A program made the translations under genes and the position numbers. The notes below the pieces were generated by a model, which saw only the letters and a list, made by a program, of their open reading frames with translations, was not told the DNA's origin and did not search any database. Positions 7,771 to 16,628 of a stretch of DNA of 38,477 nucleotides are shown in pieces. The DNA comes from an uncultured Bacteroides sp. GTDB lineage: Bacteria > Bacteroidota > Bacteroidia > Bacteroidales > Bacteroidaceae. The stretch spans positions 1 through 38,477 of the forward strand of contig USEY01000032.1 in NCBI GenBank assembly GCA_900553815.1. Direction: 5' to 3'. Numbering within the stretch: position 1 is the first letter of the stretch; each line of letters begins with the position of its first letter.

Positions 7771-9587
7771 TGCAGGTTGAAGTTATTGATGTTGAATATT
7801 TCGTTTTCAGGTATCGGTGTCTGGTCGGTCTGCATGCGCGGTTGCCAGGTACGTACATGGATTTGGGGGGCGGTCTCGTCGCGGAAATCCCAAAGCAGGA
7901 AGAGATAGCCGTCGTCTGAATAAATGTCGGACCGGTATTGCTGCCGCAGGCTTACTCCGTAGATACCTTTGATGGTGGGGTGGCGCATGATGTGGAAATT
8001 GCTGAATTGGACGTCGATGCTTCGGTTGGCATTGAACACCTGTTTCAGCTTGTCCAGGTACTGGCGTTTGTTTCTGACATTGTAGAGCACCTGGGCAGGT
8101 GACAGGTAGTTGGTTTCTTTCTGGGAGGAGTGGACGACGGTGCCTACGATGATAAGGGCATTCTCGCTGAACAGCTGTTCCAGAAAGTCGATATCTTTGG
8201 TCGTATAGGAGGTGCGGAGGTGTTCCACATAGTTCAGTATCATTCTTCTGTTTTCAGCATCTTTTTCTTCCAGTTTTCCGGATACCACTTTGATGGCTTC
8301 CTGGTAGAAGGGGTGCTGTTTGCTTATCTGTTTCCAGTCGTTTTGTTCTATCCGGCTGGTATTGGCTGTCGGGGTGTCTTCCTTCCTGTCTTGCTGGGAT
8401 GGCATGTCGGCATTTGCCTGTGTCTGAAGAGGCTGTGCCGCAGGCTCGGCGGTTGGGACTTGGGCGGGCATGTCTATCAGGAAGCGTTGGGGACACAGGC
8501 GGCTTGCGGTGGAGTCTTCGAGGATATAAGCATATGTCTCTCCCGCAGGTTCTCCTTGCTTGTTGATGAAAAAGCTGCGTCCCTGTTTGCGGGCAATGGC
8601 CTGTCCGCTGCCGTAATAGTGTCCGATGGAGTCGTACCGGAAGTGTATGGCCGGGTTGTCTGTCAGGTCCGTGATGCCCCATAGACTGTCTTTCTTCAGG
8701 GCAACGAGTTCGGGGCCGGCCACATGGATGTTTTCGTAGACGGGGGGCAGCAGGATGTTGCCCTGGAGGTCGATGAGGCCCTTCTGGTGCTTGGACCGTA
8801 TGACGGCCATGTCGTACAGGTAGCGTGAGGCCTGGTCGATATGGTCGGGCAGGTAGAACTGGAGGTCACTACTTTGGTTTAAAAAGCCGAGATGGCGGGA
8901 ACTGATGTTATAGAAAAGCAGCCGGTTGCCGGCAATGCGGGTATCGAGCAGGGAGTTTGACAGGCCGATGGCTGTGCTTGCCTGGCCGTCGGTATCTATC
9001 AGCAGATAGCCGGTCTGCCCCTGGCTGTTGGTGTTTCCGACCAGGGCTAGTCCTTCGTGAAAATCGTAGGCCCGGTCGTAGAGGGGTGGTATGGCAATGT
9101 TTCCCCGGGTATCCATATAGCCGTATTTGCCGCTGGCCGTAGCAAACAGGGCCAGTCCGTTGCTGAAGTTGTGCATCAGCACAATTTCGTATTGGGGATA
9201 TTGGGCCGTAGACGCTACGTTGTTTCCTTGCTTGTCTATCAGCAGGATAGGTCCTTCGGATGCTTCGAGTGCGGGTGTCACGGATTCGAAGAAATGGCCT
9301 ATGGACACAAAGCTGCGTTGGCTGACGGGCGATGACGGGTGTCGGGAGTCGTATAGATATATGCGTCCGGTGGAGTCGCTCATGCTGAACATGCCGCCTA
9401 CAATGGGGGATGGGCGGTGCTGAAGGCTGTTGGCTGGCAGGATGACGGTTCCGTCGGTGGCGATGAGTCCCCAGGTTTTTCCGTCGTTGCTGAAAGGAAG
9501 AGCCTCGGTGGTATCAACATCTGCCGGCTGACAGGACGACAACAGCAGGGCGCAGGTCAATATGTGCAATAGTAGAATGCGAATCAT
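7767..9587 (-). CDS. WG-repeat lipoprotein with a C-terminal NTF2-like domain
   Basis: The 606-residue protein has a lipobox (LLSSC, Cys19) followed by QPADVD, an export-type tail. Residues about 30-370 contain WG/KWGF-type repeats (KTWGLIATDGTVILP; GKYGYMDTRGNIAIPPLYD; KGLIDLQGNILLPPVYE; SLWGITDL), a beta-rich module common in Bacteroidota. A low-complexity linker at about 400-430 leads to an NTF2/SnoaL-like fold (YVEHLRTSYTTKDIDFLEQLFSENALIIVG ... YLFLLWDFRDE). The frame is open to 9812, but the signal peptide fixes the ATG at 9587. It leads the three-gene operon. A pairing of ligand-sensing WG repeats with an NTF2-like domain is suggestive of a scaffold, but the function is unknown. Confidence 0.87.
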   Translation of the reverse strand: MIRILLLHILTCALLLSSCQPADVDTTEALPFSNDGKTWGLIATDGTVILPANSLQHRPSPIVGGMFSMSDSTGRIYLYDSRHPSSPVSQRSFVSIGHFFESVTPALEASEGPILLIDKQGNNVASTAQYPQYEIVLMHNFSNGLALFATASGKYGYMDTRGNIAIPPLYDRAYDFHEGLALVGNTNSQGQTGYLLIDTDGQASTAIGLSNSLLDTRIAGNRLLFYNISSRHLGFLNQSSDLQFYLPDHIDQASRYLYDMAVIRSKHQKGLIDLQGNILLPPVYENIHVAGPELVALKKDSLWGITDLTDNPAIHFRYDSIGHYYGSGQAIARKQGRSFFINKQGEPAGETYAYILEDSTASRLCPQRFLIDMPAQVPTAEPAAQPLQTQANADMPSQQDRKEDTPTANTSRIEQNDWKQISKQHPFYQEAIKVVSGKLEEKDAENRRMILNYVEHLRTSYTTKDIDFLEQLFSENALIIVGTVVHSSQKETNYLSPAQVLYNVRNKRQYLDKLKQVFNANRSIDVQFSNFHIMRHPTIKGIYGVSLRQQYRSDIYSDDGYLFLLWDFRDETAPQIHVRTWQPRMQTDQTPIPENEIFNINNFNLQ

Positions 9588-9624
9588 ATATTTGTTGTGT
9601 GATATAGTATGGCACATGCGATGG

Positions 9625-9632
9625 CAAAGATA
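9625..9632 (-). promoter_or_regulatory. -7 promoter element of the WG-repeat operon
   Basis: TATCTTTG on the minus strand (9632-9625) matches the Bacteroides TAnnTTTG consensus and places transcription start near 9617-9620, about 30 nt before the ATG at 9587. No clear -33 TTTG is present. Confidence 0.55.
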
Positions 9633-10212
9633 CTCTAAAATTAAGATGTCTATCCTTCTCCCTTTAACAAAAGTTGAAGAAAGAAGGAAGACATCTCCCC
9701 ACCAGTTAATATCTTCAGATTGAGCAAGTGCAAAACTTGCAGGTGTTAGAGCGCGTAAAAGTAGTTTTCGCCCACCAGGGCGGGCTGAGGAGTTAAAGCC
9801 GAAAACAATCAATCATGGCACACAGATGACACAGATTACCGCAGATGGATTGTATTCTGTCTTCGTCCGCATGGTCATCCTGCACTCGATGCGGGAGCTA
9901 AAGTTTCATTATTTCAAAAAACTTAAAAACTTGAAAACTTTCTTACAATGTATTGGCTTAACTCCTTAACTTCTTAATTCCTTAACTCCTTCATTATAAC
10001 CTAATATATCTGTTATTCATTCAAGTTTGGCTTTGCCAAAACTTGTCAGTAATAAAGTAGTAAAGAAGGTATCAGCCCACTTTCATGTGGGCTTCAGAAG
10101 GTAAAGCCGGTCAGAGCAACAGAGGATTAATTCTCAGAAAACTTGTGTATGAAGCTTTACCTCCTAAGTCAACTTGTTGACTGATAATTCTGTACTACTT
10201 CAGAAACTTAAA
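9633..10212. repeat. Intergenic region with palindromic repeat copies
   Basis: No gene is seen. Positions 9724-9803 hold a variant copy with hairpin arms GCCCACC and GGCGGGC. Positions 9872-9899 hold a GTCATCC unit. Positions 10017-10210 hold a fuller copy ending in 'cagaaacttaaa', in which the internal hairpin has arms GCCCAC and GTGGGC around a different loop. The change of loop and arms with pairing kept is notable. Confidence 0.7.
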
Positions 10213-11127
10213 TTATTCATCCCAATCTTCCAGTTCACCTCCTATCTCAATCTTGATTTGTTCCGGATTCTTGGAGATAACCAGCTGCACGGTATGCTGT
10301 ATGCCGGGTTTGAAAACAAATTTGCTTTCGTACAAGTAGGACACGCCTTTCATGATGACTTCGACCAGGGGCTGGCGGTTGTCGAGGCGTTGAGGTACGA
10401 TGATGGCGGCATACTTATGGCTGCCCAGGTTTTGTGCCTGTATGCTTTGGCGCGTGCCATGGCTGTCGCGTGTGACAACGCCGGCGCTCAGGTCGATGGT
10501 TGCCTGGGGTACGGTGTTATGGATGTAGACCTCGGCGTCTTCGGGCAAATCGCCTTCATAGTCCTCGCTTTTAACCAGGCGGATGAGCATGCGGCTCATG
10601 CGATGCGAGAATTGCAGGTTGACCGGTGTGCCGGAGGCCGTTGCATTCAGCTTGGAGGCCCACAGGAAGTCGCTCGCTTCGTATCCGCCGGGTTCTTCAC
10701 CACTGCCCGGTGTATTTTGGTTGGTGGATACGCTGAACGGGAAGTTGTCGACGGAAACTACCGGACTGACCTGCGGATAGTAGGCATAGATGTTGTAGGT
10801 GCCGCCATCCCAGTATATGGGCTTTTCGGGGTTCCACTGGCTGCCGTCGAAAGTCAGGGCTGCATTGTTGACATAGTTGCCCGATACTTCGAGTGGAGCA
10901 TCCTGACGGGTGATGAATAGGCCCACGTGGTCGCCCGCTTCAAAGGCGGTGCTGGTGACGCGGGTATTGGTAGCGACCTGTCGGGGGTGCATGACGTTGA
11001 AAGACATCGCATTCTCATCTTCGGCAGCAGGTAGCGGTGATTCGTTGTCGCTGCATCCGCTTCCCAACATCAGCAGGACAGCCAGAAGTCCTGCTTTCCA
11101 TGTGTGACATAACTTGTTATGGTGCAT
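10213..11127 (-). CDS. Fimbrillin family lipoprotein (Mfa-like)
   Basis: The 304-residue product has a lipobox (GSGC, Cys25) and then SDNESP. The body shows fimbrillin family A hallmarks: FEAGDHVGLFI early, YWDGGTYNIYAYYP, GGYEASDFLWASK, and FSHRMSRMLIRLV, followed by a beta-rich C-terminal domain ending in EIGGELEDWDE. Members of this family form type V pili or other surface structures after lipoprotein export and proteolytic activation. Here it is the last of three fimbrillin-type genes on this strand. It lies only 26 bp downstream of an unrelated DUF262 gene, which separates it from the other two. Whether it is a stalk, anchor or tip subunit cannot be told. Confidence 0.9.
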   Translation of the reverse strand: MHHNKLCHTWKAGLLAVLLMLGSGCSDNESPLPAAEDENAMSFNVMHPRQVATNTRVTSTAFEAGDHVGLFITRQDAPLEVSGNYVNNAALTFDGSQWNPEKPIYWDGGTYNIYAYYPQVSPVVSVDNFPFSVSTNQNTPGSGEEPGGYEASDFLWASKLNATASGTPVNLQFSHRMSRMLIRLVKSEDYEGDLPEDAEVYIHNTVPQATIDLSAGVVTRDSHGTRQSIQAQNLGSHKYAAIIVPQRLDNRQPLVEVIMKGVSYLYESKFVFKPGIQHTVQLVISKNPEQIKIEIGGELEDWDE

Positions 11128-11153
11128 ATTAGTTAGTTTTTAAGTTTCAAAAA

Positions 11154-12890
11154 TCAGTTCAACCAATTTTCTTTAATAAATGTAACAATTTTATCTCTAC
11201 GTTCTTCTATCTGTCTTTCACCCCATTGTTTTTCTCTTTTAAGTGTTTCGTAGATTTCTTTATGTGAATAGAAAATACTATTATACATTTCCATTACGTC
11301 ATTATCCGCAGGATTGTGATTTTTCTTGGAGGCGTTATTACCCCATGTAAGAAGAGACAAATTACCTATATTATTAAGATAGTCATTACAAAACTCTTCA
11401 GAATATTCTGTAAAATCAGGTGTTTGTGGGGTAATATGGTCTAACGTGTTTGATACAGACACATCACGAAAAACATTAGTACATTCATCAGGTGACAGTA
11501 GAGGTTGACATGCTTTTATACGTAAATAGTTCTCATATTTATATAGTACATATCGCAATTCTCTATAATAATGATACTTGTTTACAGTAAAGTAACGCAG
11601 GCAGTTTCCATTAAAATCCCAGTACTGCTGAAACCCGTGAATACACTTGTCTGTGAGTTCTGATAGTAGGTTTTCATATCCATCAGGTTTGTAGTTTTTG
11701 GCAATGGATATTAGATTATTGGTACGATAATCACCCAAAGTATAAGTCATTTTGAATAATATTTTCTCTACCAATTTTAACGCATTGTCAATGGCTGGAT
11801 TGTTTTTTATATTTGTTCCGTTACTATTATAATGACACAGTTTGAGCACTAATGGCATGGAATCAGCTTTGTCAAGAATGCATACATCAGATATAAGACT
11901 GTTAAACAGATGCCACGTATTTTCTATTTCACACATCAAAGAATAGGAACGGCATAATTCACTTGTAAAATCGTTAATCCACTTAGTTTTATCATTTGTG
12001 CACAGCAAACTCTCCTTTATTGCTTCTAATGGAGAATCATAACTTGAAAGGAAAGCTGAACAGTGATAGCCTAACACTGTGTCCTCTTTGGTTTCAAGCC
12101 TTTCAACATAGGTATAAATAGAAGCAAATTTAGCTTCTATTGAGCGGATGTTACTAATGGCATTAGTGGTATTGTTCCTATATATTTGGTGCATTAGAAA
12201 GGCTTTCAGCTTTTCTAATGTAGTCAATCCCAAACCTCGGTCGTTCTGAAAGGCAAATATCTGGGTAGCTGTGAGCTTTGCTGATTCACCACTCAACACA
12301 AAAGTTGTGATTATGGCATTGTCTATCACATAAAACCATTTATAAAGAGTTTCATCCTTTGTTGTCGCAGACATTTTCTTTTCAAAGAATAATATAGCTT
12401 CACGAATGCGTTGCTCTGATTTTCTCCCCGTTTCTATCTTATTGTAGTCACCATCACATTTAATAATTACTCGGTTGAAAAAAGAAGAATCTTCTGAAAC
12501 CGTCTCAAACTTCTGGTTTCCATATCGTGGCTGAAGGTAACGCTCGTATATTTGTTCTGTAGCATATTGTATATTATTATACTCGAAACTTTCGATTCCA
12601 CGTTTACGTAATTCTTTAACTAAACAACTCATAAAAATAACCGTTGTTGTCAGTCTTTGCTGTCCATCAATTAACTCATACCTATTCCTTGGGGTTTTCT
12701 CAAAGAGATAGTGCCCCAAGAAATAGTTGGAACTATCTGGTTGGTCAATAATATCATTCAAATACATTTCAACTTGACCAATACGTCCATCTTTTCCTAC
12801 TCTCCAAGAATAAGCTCTTTGATAGCTTGGTATAATAAAGCTTATCATATCTTCGCCAAATAAGCGTCCAATAGTTGTTTGATTGTCCAT
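11154..12890 (-). CDS. DUF262/DUF1524 protein (GmrSD-type endonuclease, putative phage defence)
   Basis: The 578-residue protein has the DUF262 (GmrS-like, ParB/Srx-fold) signature PSYQRAYSW (residues 21-29) and IDGQQR (74-79), used for nucleotide binding or hydrolysis. The C-terminal DUF1524 (GmrD-like) HNH nuclease motif is at LDHITPQTP (His485), followed by IGNLSLLTWGNNASKKNHNP. Fused GmrSD-like enzymes cut modified phage DNA, and DUF262-DUF1524 proteins also act in other defence systems. The gene is strikingly AT-rich compared with the fimbrillin genes on both sides and sits inside their cluster, which suggests horizontal gain. No methylase or partner gene is next to it, so it probably acts alone. 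Its target is unknown. Confidence 0.93.
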   Translation of the reverse strand: MDNQTTIGRLFGEDMISFIIPSYQRAYSWRVGKDGRIGQVEMYLNDIIDQPDSSNYFLGHYLFEKTPRNRYELIDGQQRLTTTVIFMSCLVKELRKRGIESFEYNNIQYATEQIYERYLQPRYGNQKFETVSEDSSFFNRVIIKCDGDYNKIETGRKSEQRIREAILFFEKKMSATTKDETLYKWFYVIDNAIITTFVLSGESAKLTATQIFAFQNDRGLGLTTLEKLKAFLMHQIYRNNTTNAISNIRSIEAKFASIYTYVERLETKEDTVLGYHCSAFLSSYDSPLEAIKESLLCTNDKTKWINDFTSELCRSYSLMCEIENTWHLFNSLISDVCILDKADSMPLVLKLCHYNSNGTNIKNNPAIDNALKLVEKILFKMTYTLGDYRTNNLISIAKNYKPDGYENLLSELTDKCIHGFQQYWDFNGNCLRYFTVNKYHYYRELRYVLYKYENYLRIKACQPLLSPDECTNVFRDVSVSNTLDHITPQTPDFTEYSEEFCNDYLNNIGNLSLLTWGNNASKKNHNPADNDVMEMYNSIFYSHKEIYETLKREKQWGERQIEERRDKIVTFIKENWLN

Positions 12891-12910
12891 TCTATTATCT
12901 TTTTATTATT

Positions 12911-13086
12911 AAGTTTCACAAGTGCTAAACTTGAAGGTGTATTGTCCACTAAGGTTGGCTTAGAAGTTAAAACCGATAGTTCAAGTATATGGTCGGCATA
13001 TTTTCACAAAGATGTTGGCTTAATTTCTTAACTACAACCTTTTAATATACTTACGAAACTTAAATCATTTTACTATAACTCTAAAC
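12911..13086 (+). repeat. Degenerate copy of the palindromic repeat
   Basis: The segment has the same order of blocks as 2782-3000: a 'caagtgctaaacttg' hairpin, a decayed GTCCACT/AGGTTGGC hairpin, 'ttagaagttaaaaccgatag', then 'ttcttaac' and 'acgaaacttaaa'. It fills the gap between the DUF262 gene and the large fimbrillin-fusion gene. Confidence 0.6.
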
Positions 13087-13094
13087 TTAAAATC

Positions 13095-16000
13095 TTACTT
13101 CAACGGGCTGCCTTTATGAATCTGAGGCGGTAGCTGGAAATGATGTATGCTGCTTCCTGCATCGTTAAAGCTGCGCGTTGTGACTTCGCTGCTTATCACG
13201 TCGTTGGCCTTGAAATCTTCGTAGCTGAAGCTTTCGCCGGCATACTGTTTGATACGCTTTACGATGGACATGCGGCTGATGGTGCTGTAGTAAGGGATGT
13301 CGTTGTTCATACAGCTGTTCTGCTCGGAACGGTAGACGCCGCGATTGTGCATGAATCCGCCTTCGAAAATATCAACGAAATCACTATACTTGTCGTCGAA
13401 TATCAGCTGGCTCCAGGGTACTTCGTGCATCTTGCCGCTGAGGGAGAGGTTGTCGTACCATCCCAGTGATTTGGCCCAGTTGAATTCATAGACGTGTCCG
13501 CAGCAGGTACAGCTGCAGAAATCGATGAACTCGTTGTGGTAGATGTATTCATCGCCCAACTTGCCGAATCCATGTCCGCCGGCCTCGTGCTGGATGACGC
13601 CACGTGTGTCGAGCGGATAGCCGTAGGTGCTCAGCGGGCAGAACGCTATGGCCGAACCGTCTTCCCACATCTGGCAAATGCCACCATAGTCGGTGCTGTT
13701 GGGCACCATGATGATGAGTGATTCTTTCAGGTTGTCTTTGGTGACGGTGGGTATGTTTAGCGCATAGTCGAAGACAGCATCGTAATCGCATTTCAGACCA
13801 ACGCCGCCCGTATAGGTTGTCTCGAACTTGGCATAGCGGATGGTGTTGATGGTACCGATACCGGTTTCGGGTGATACGGCAATGGCGGTGTAGACATTGA
13901 AATAGTTGCGATAGGTCTTGTAGGGTTCAATGCCGAAGAAGTTCTCTACCTGGTCTTGCATGTCTTTCATATACTTGCCGTCCGAAATATCCTTGGCATC
14001 GTATCCGTCGCCCAGGAATACAAGGTTGATGCCTCCGCGGTTGCCTTGTGTGGCTTTCTGCAGGGTGATGATTTCATCTTCGGCATAGTTGTAGTCGTAT
14101 TGGGATACGGTACACTTATGGCGGTAGTCCTGGTCTTTCAGCTTGAAGACGATTTCTCCGGTGCGCATGGCGCTTCCCGAAGCCATTTCCTGAATGGTCA
14201 GGGTTATCTCGGTTTTCTTGCTTCCTTCGTTTTGCGACAGGGTACACCAGTTGGGCATGCTCTCTACGGTCCAGTCGCCTTCAGCGTCGATGACGAGAGT
14301 GCGGGTGCACTTGGTATTGATGGCGTTGGCTATGCTGGGGCGGCATACCAGTTCGCGGTGGGCGGCAATGCGCTTGAAATCGCTCCAACCGCTTGCTGCC
14401 TGGTATTGCTGAATGGCGCTTTCCGGTACCTCAAGGGTGAAGTTGTCTTTGGATACGCCATCAAAAGCTCCGTCCTGTACGTAGGGGGGCATGGAACCTT
14501 TGCAGACAATACTTCCGATGCCAAAACACTGGTAGAACGCATCGCGCTGAATGCTTTCTACGCTTTCGGGAATAATGATACCTTCCAAACTGCTGCAATT
14601 ATAAAAGGCTCCTTCACCTATGCTGATTACCTCCTCCGGGATTTCAAGCACGCCCGTTAATCGCCAGTTACTTGCACTGGATGGACTTCCGAATACATTG
14701 GAACCTATGGTTCTTAATCTTTCAGGAAGCTTTAATTCTCCAGAGAAGTCACAGCCACAGAATACGCTATTACTTAATACGACCAAATCCTTAGGTAAGG
14801 ACAATTCGCCTTTGAAATGGTTATCCTGGAATGCTGCTTCGCCAATGGTTACAATTCCATCGTGTAGTGTAAGAGTACCGTCGAAACCGCATGAAGCAAA
14901 AGCTGTTTCCGGTATAGCCGTGACTCCTTGTGGGATACTCAGACTTCCAGTGACGTTTCTGCAATTATGAAACGCACCGGCTTCGATGGTCTTCAATTTG
15001 TCAGGCAGGTGTAGTGCACCATACAGGTTGGTACATTCTGCAAAACAGGTAGTACCGATATATTCCAGATTGGTGGGCAGTATCAGTTCGCAGGTAAAGC
15101 CACAATATCCGAATGTTCCTCCATACCAGTAACGGTCCCATCCATCACCAAGAGAGGTCAGTGTGCTGGGCAAAGACAATGTGCCTGTCAGGTTTTTACA
15201 GTTATAGAATGCGCCGGCCTCAATTTTGGTTACGCCTTCGGGGATTATCAGTGAACCGGACAGATTTATGCAGTCGGTGAATGCTCCTACATTGATGATT
15301 TTCAGCTTGTCAGGTAATATTAACTGGAGCAGTGAACTCTTATTGGCCATGGCTCCCTCAGGAATCTCGTCCTCATCATAAGTGCGGGGTTGGCAGGAAC
15401 CGCTTTCAAAGTGCAAGAGTTCGTCTGTGCGCGCTATTTTGACTTCCTTTAGATTCAAAGCCTTTAACATGGTCATCGAATCGCGCATAAAGTAGAAATC
15501 TACTCCATTGATTTCTCCTGTTATTTTTAGATTCTGTACTTCCCGGTAGTCTTTCTTGGCTGCCGTAATAGAGTCTTTCAGATGTCCGGCTGAAGATTCA
15601 ATGATGATGTATTCCTTCATGGTTGCATCGTGCGACACGTCGTCGTTTTCCCAGGCGGTGATGCTTTCATCGGCCAGGGTAAAGGTGTATTCACCTGTCG
15701 GCTCTTTCTTGTTTACCAGGATGGTAAAGTTGTGCATCTTGCCGCTGACGTATGTGAAGTCTTCGGTTTTGCTGAAGTTATAGACAACCCCGTCGACGGT
15801 GATGGTGAACAGGTTGGTGCCGGCGGAAATGGTCTGAGGCACTACGATGCCGCGGAATACGTCATTCTTTACGTAAGGGATGATGCCCGTTTGCGAAACC
15901 TCTCCGGTGGCAGTGACGCTACCGTCAGCCAAATTGATAAGGGCATCTTGGCGGGTGTTCTTTATCAATACCTGTTTTTCCAGTTTGCTCCACTCTCCTT

Positions 16001-16580
16001 CGGCAAATCCTTCGCCTTCGGCCAGGGTGATGCGTGGGCTACTCATGCGGTGGCGCATAGGGATGCGTATGATTTTCTCGGTAGGTGCTACGTCTGCCGC
16101 CTTACCCCACAGGAAGTCGCTTGCTTCGTAGCCTCCCATTTCGTTGGCCGTGGCTTCTGCCGACTGGTCCTTCTTAACCTTGAAGGAATAGGCATTTACA
16201 TCCTCGGGTGAGCCGAAGGGGTAGTATCCGTAGATGTCAATGTGGGTGTGGTCGTCTTTCCAGTAAACATCGTAGGCGGAGTTCCACTTGTAGGCAGCTT
16301 CATCGAATGTGTGTTTTACGTTGGTGCCGCGGTTTCCGCTGTTTTGCAGGGTGCCCGGCGTGCTACCCTGGTAGTCAACGATATATACACCCATCTCGTC
16401 ACCGTCGCAGAATCCGTTGTCGTTGACACGGGTTACTGCTACCTGGTCTATTTCTCCGGACAGGACGATGGGGCGTCCGCTGTTTTCCTGCGCTCCGTTG
16501 GGGCCGAAGGTATCGTCATTGCATGCTGTCAGTGCCAGGAGCGCCAGCATGGTCCAGCTGTTTATGATGTTTTTTTTCAT
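13095..16580 (-). CDS. Fimbrillin-LRR-BACON-M64 peptidase fusion lipoprotein
   Basis: This 1161-residue protein has a lipobox (LTAC, Cys20) followed by NDD. Residues about 35-310 are a fimbrillin domain (YWKDDHTHIDIYGYYPFG; GGYEASDFLWGK; MRHRMSS). Residues about 345-745 hold many BspA-type LRR_5 repeats (for example IPEGVTKIEAGAFYNCKNL). A BACON-like domain follows at about 755-850 (DAEGDWTVESMPNWCTLS). Residues about 865-1130 are an IgA-type peptidase M64 domain, with INLVFLGDGY at its start and the metal-binding region HEAGGHGFGKLGDEY (His998, Glu999, His1003, Asp1010, Glu1011). The fusion reads as a surface-displayed adhesin-protease, possibly at a pilus tip. That role is inference. It lies 48 bp downstream of another fimbrillin gene. 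Confidence 0.9.
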   Translation of the reverse strand: MKKNIINSWTMLALLALTACNDDTFGPNGAQENSGRPIVLSGEIDQVAVTRVNDNGFCDGDEMGVYIVDYQGSTPGTLQNSGNRGTNVKHTFDEAAYKWNSAYDVYWKDDHTHIDIYGYYPFGSPEDVNAYSFKVKKDQSAEATANEMGGYEASDFLWGKAADVAPTEKIIRIPMRHRMSSPRITLAEGEGFAEGEWSKLEKQVLIKNTRQDALINLADGSVTATGEVSQTGIIPYVKNDVFRGIVVPQTISAGTNLFTITVDGVVYNFSKTEDFTYVSGKMHNFTILVNKKEPTGEYTFTLADESITAWENDDVSHDATMKEYIIIESSAGHLKDSITAAKKDYREVQNLKITGEINGVDFYFMRDSMTMLKALNLKEVKIARTDELLHFESGSCQPRTYDEDEIPEGAMANKSSLLQLILPDKLKIINVGAFTDCINLSGSLIIPEGVTKIEAGAFYNCKNLTGTLSLPSTLTSLGDGWDRYWYGGTFGYCGFTCELILPTNLEYIGTTCFAECTNLYGALHLPDKLKTIEAGAFHNCRNVTGSLSIPQGVTAIPETAFASCGFDGTLTLHDGIVTIGEAAFQDNHFKGELSLPKDLVVLSNSVFCGCDFSGELKLPERLRTIGSNVFGSPSSASNWRLTGVLEIPEEVISIGEGAFYNCSSLEGIIIPESVESIQRDAFYQCFGIGSIVCKGSMPPYVQDGAFDGVSKDNFTLEVPESAIQQYQAASGWSDFKRIAAHRELVCRPSIANAINTKCTRTLVIDAEGDWTVESMPNWCTLSQNEGSKKTEITLTIQEMASGSAMRTGEIVFKLKDQDYRHKCTVSQYDYNYAEDEIITLQKATQGNRGGINLVFLGDGYDAKDISDGKYMKDMQDQVENFFGIEPYKTYRNYFNVYTAIAVSPETGIGTINTIRYAKFETTYTGGVGLKCDYDAVFDYALNIPTVTKDNLKESLIIMVPNSTDYGGICQMWEDGSAIAFCPLSTYGYPLDTRGVIQHEAGGHGFGKLGDEYIYHNEFIDFCSCTCCGHVYEFNWAKSLGWYDNLSLSGKMHEVPWSQLIFDDKYSDFVDIFEGGFMHNRGVYRSEQNSCMNNDIPYYSTISRMSIVKRIKQYAGESFSYEDFKANDVISSEVTTRSFNDAGSSIHHFQLPPQIHKGSPLK

Positions 16581-16628
16581 GAGTTGTTTGTCTTTTTGTT
16601 GCGATTTGAATTACATGTTATGTTCGGG

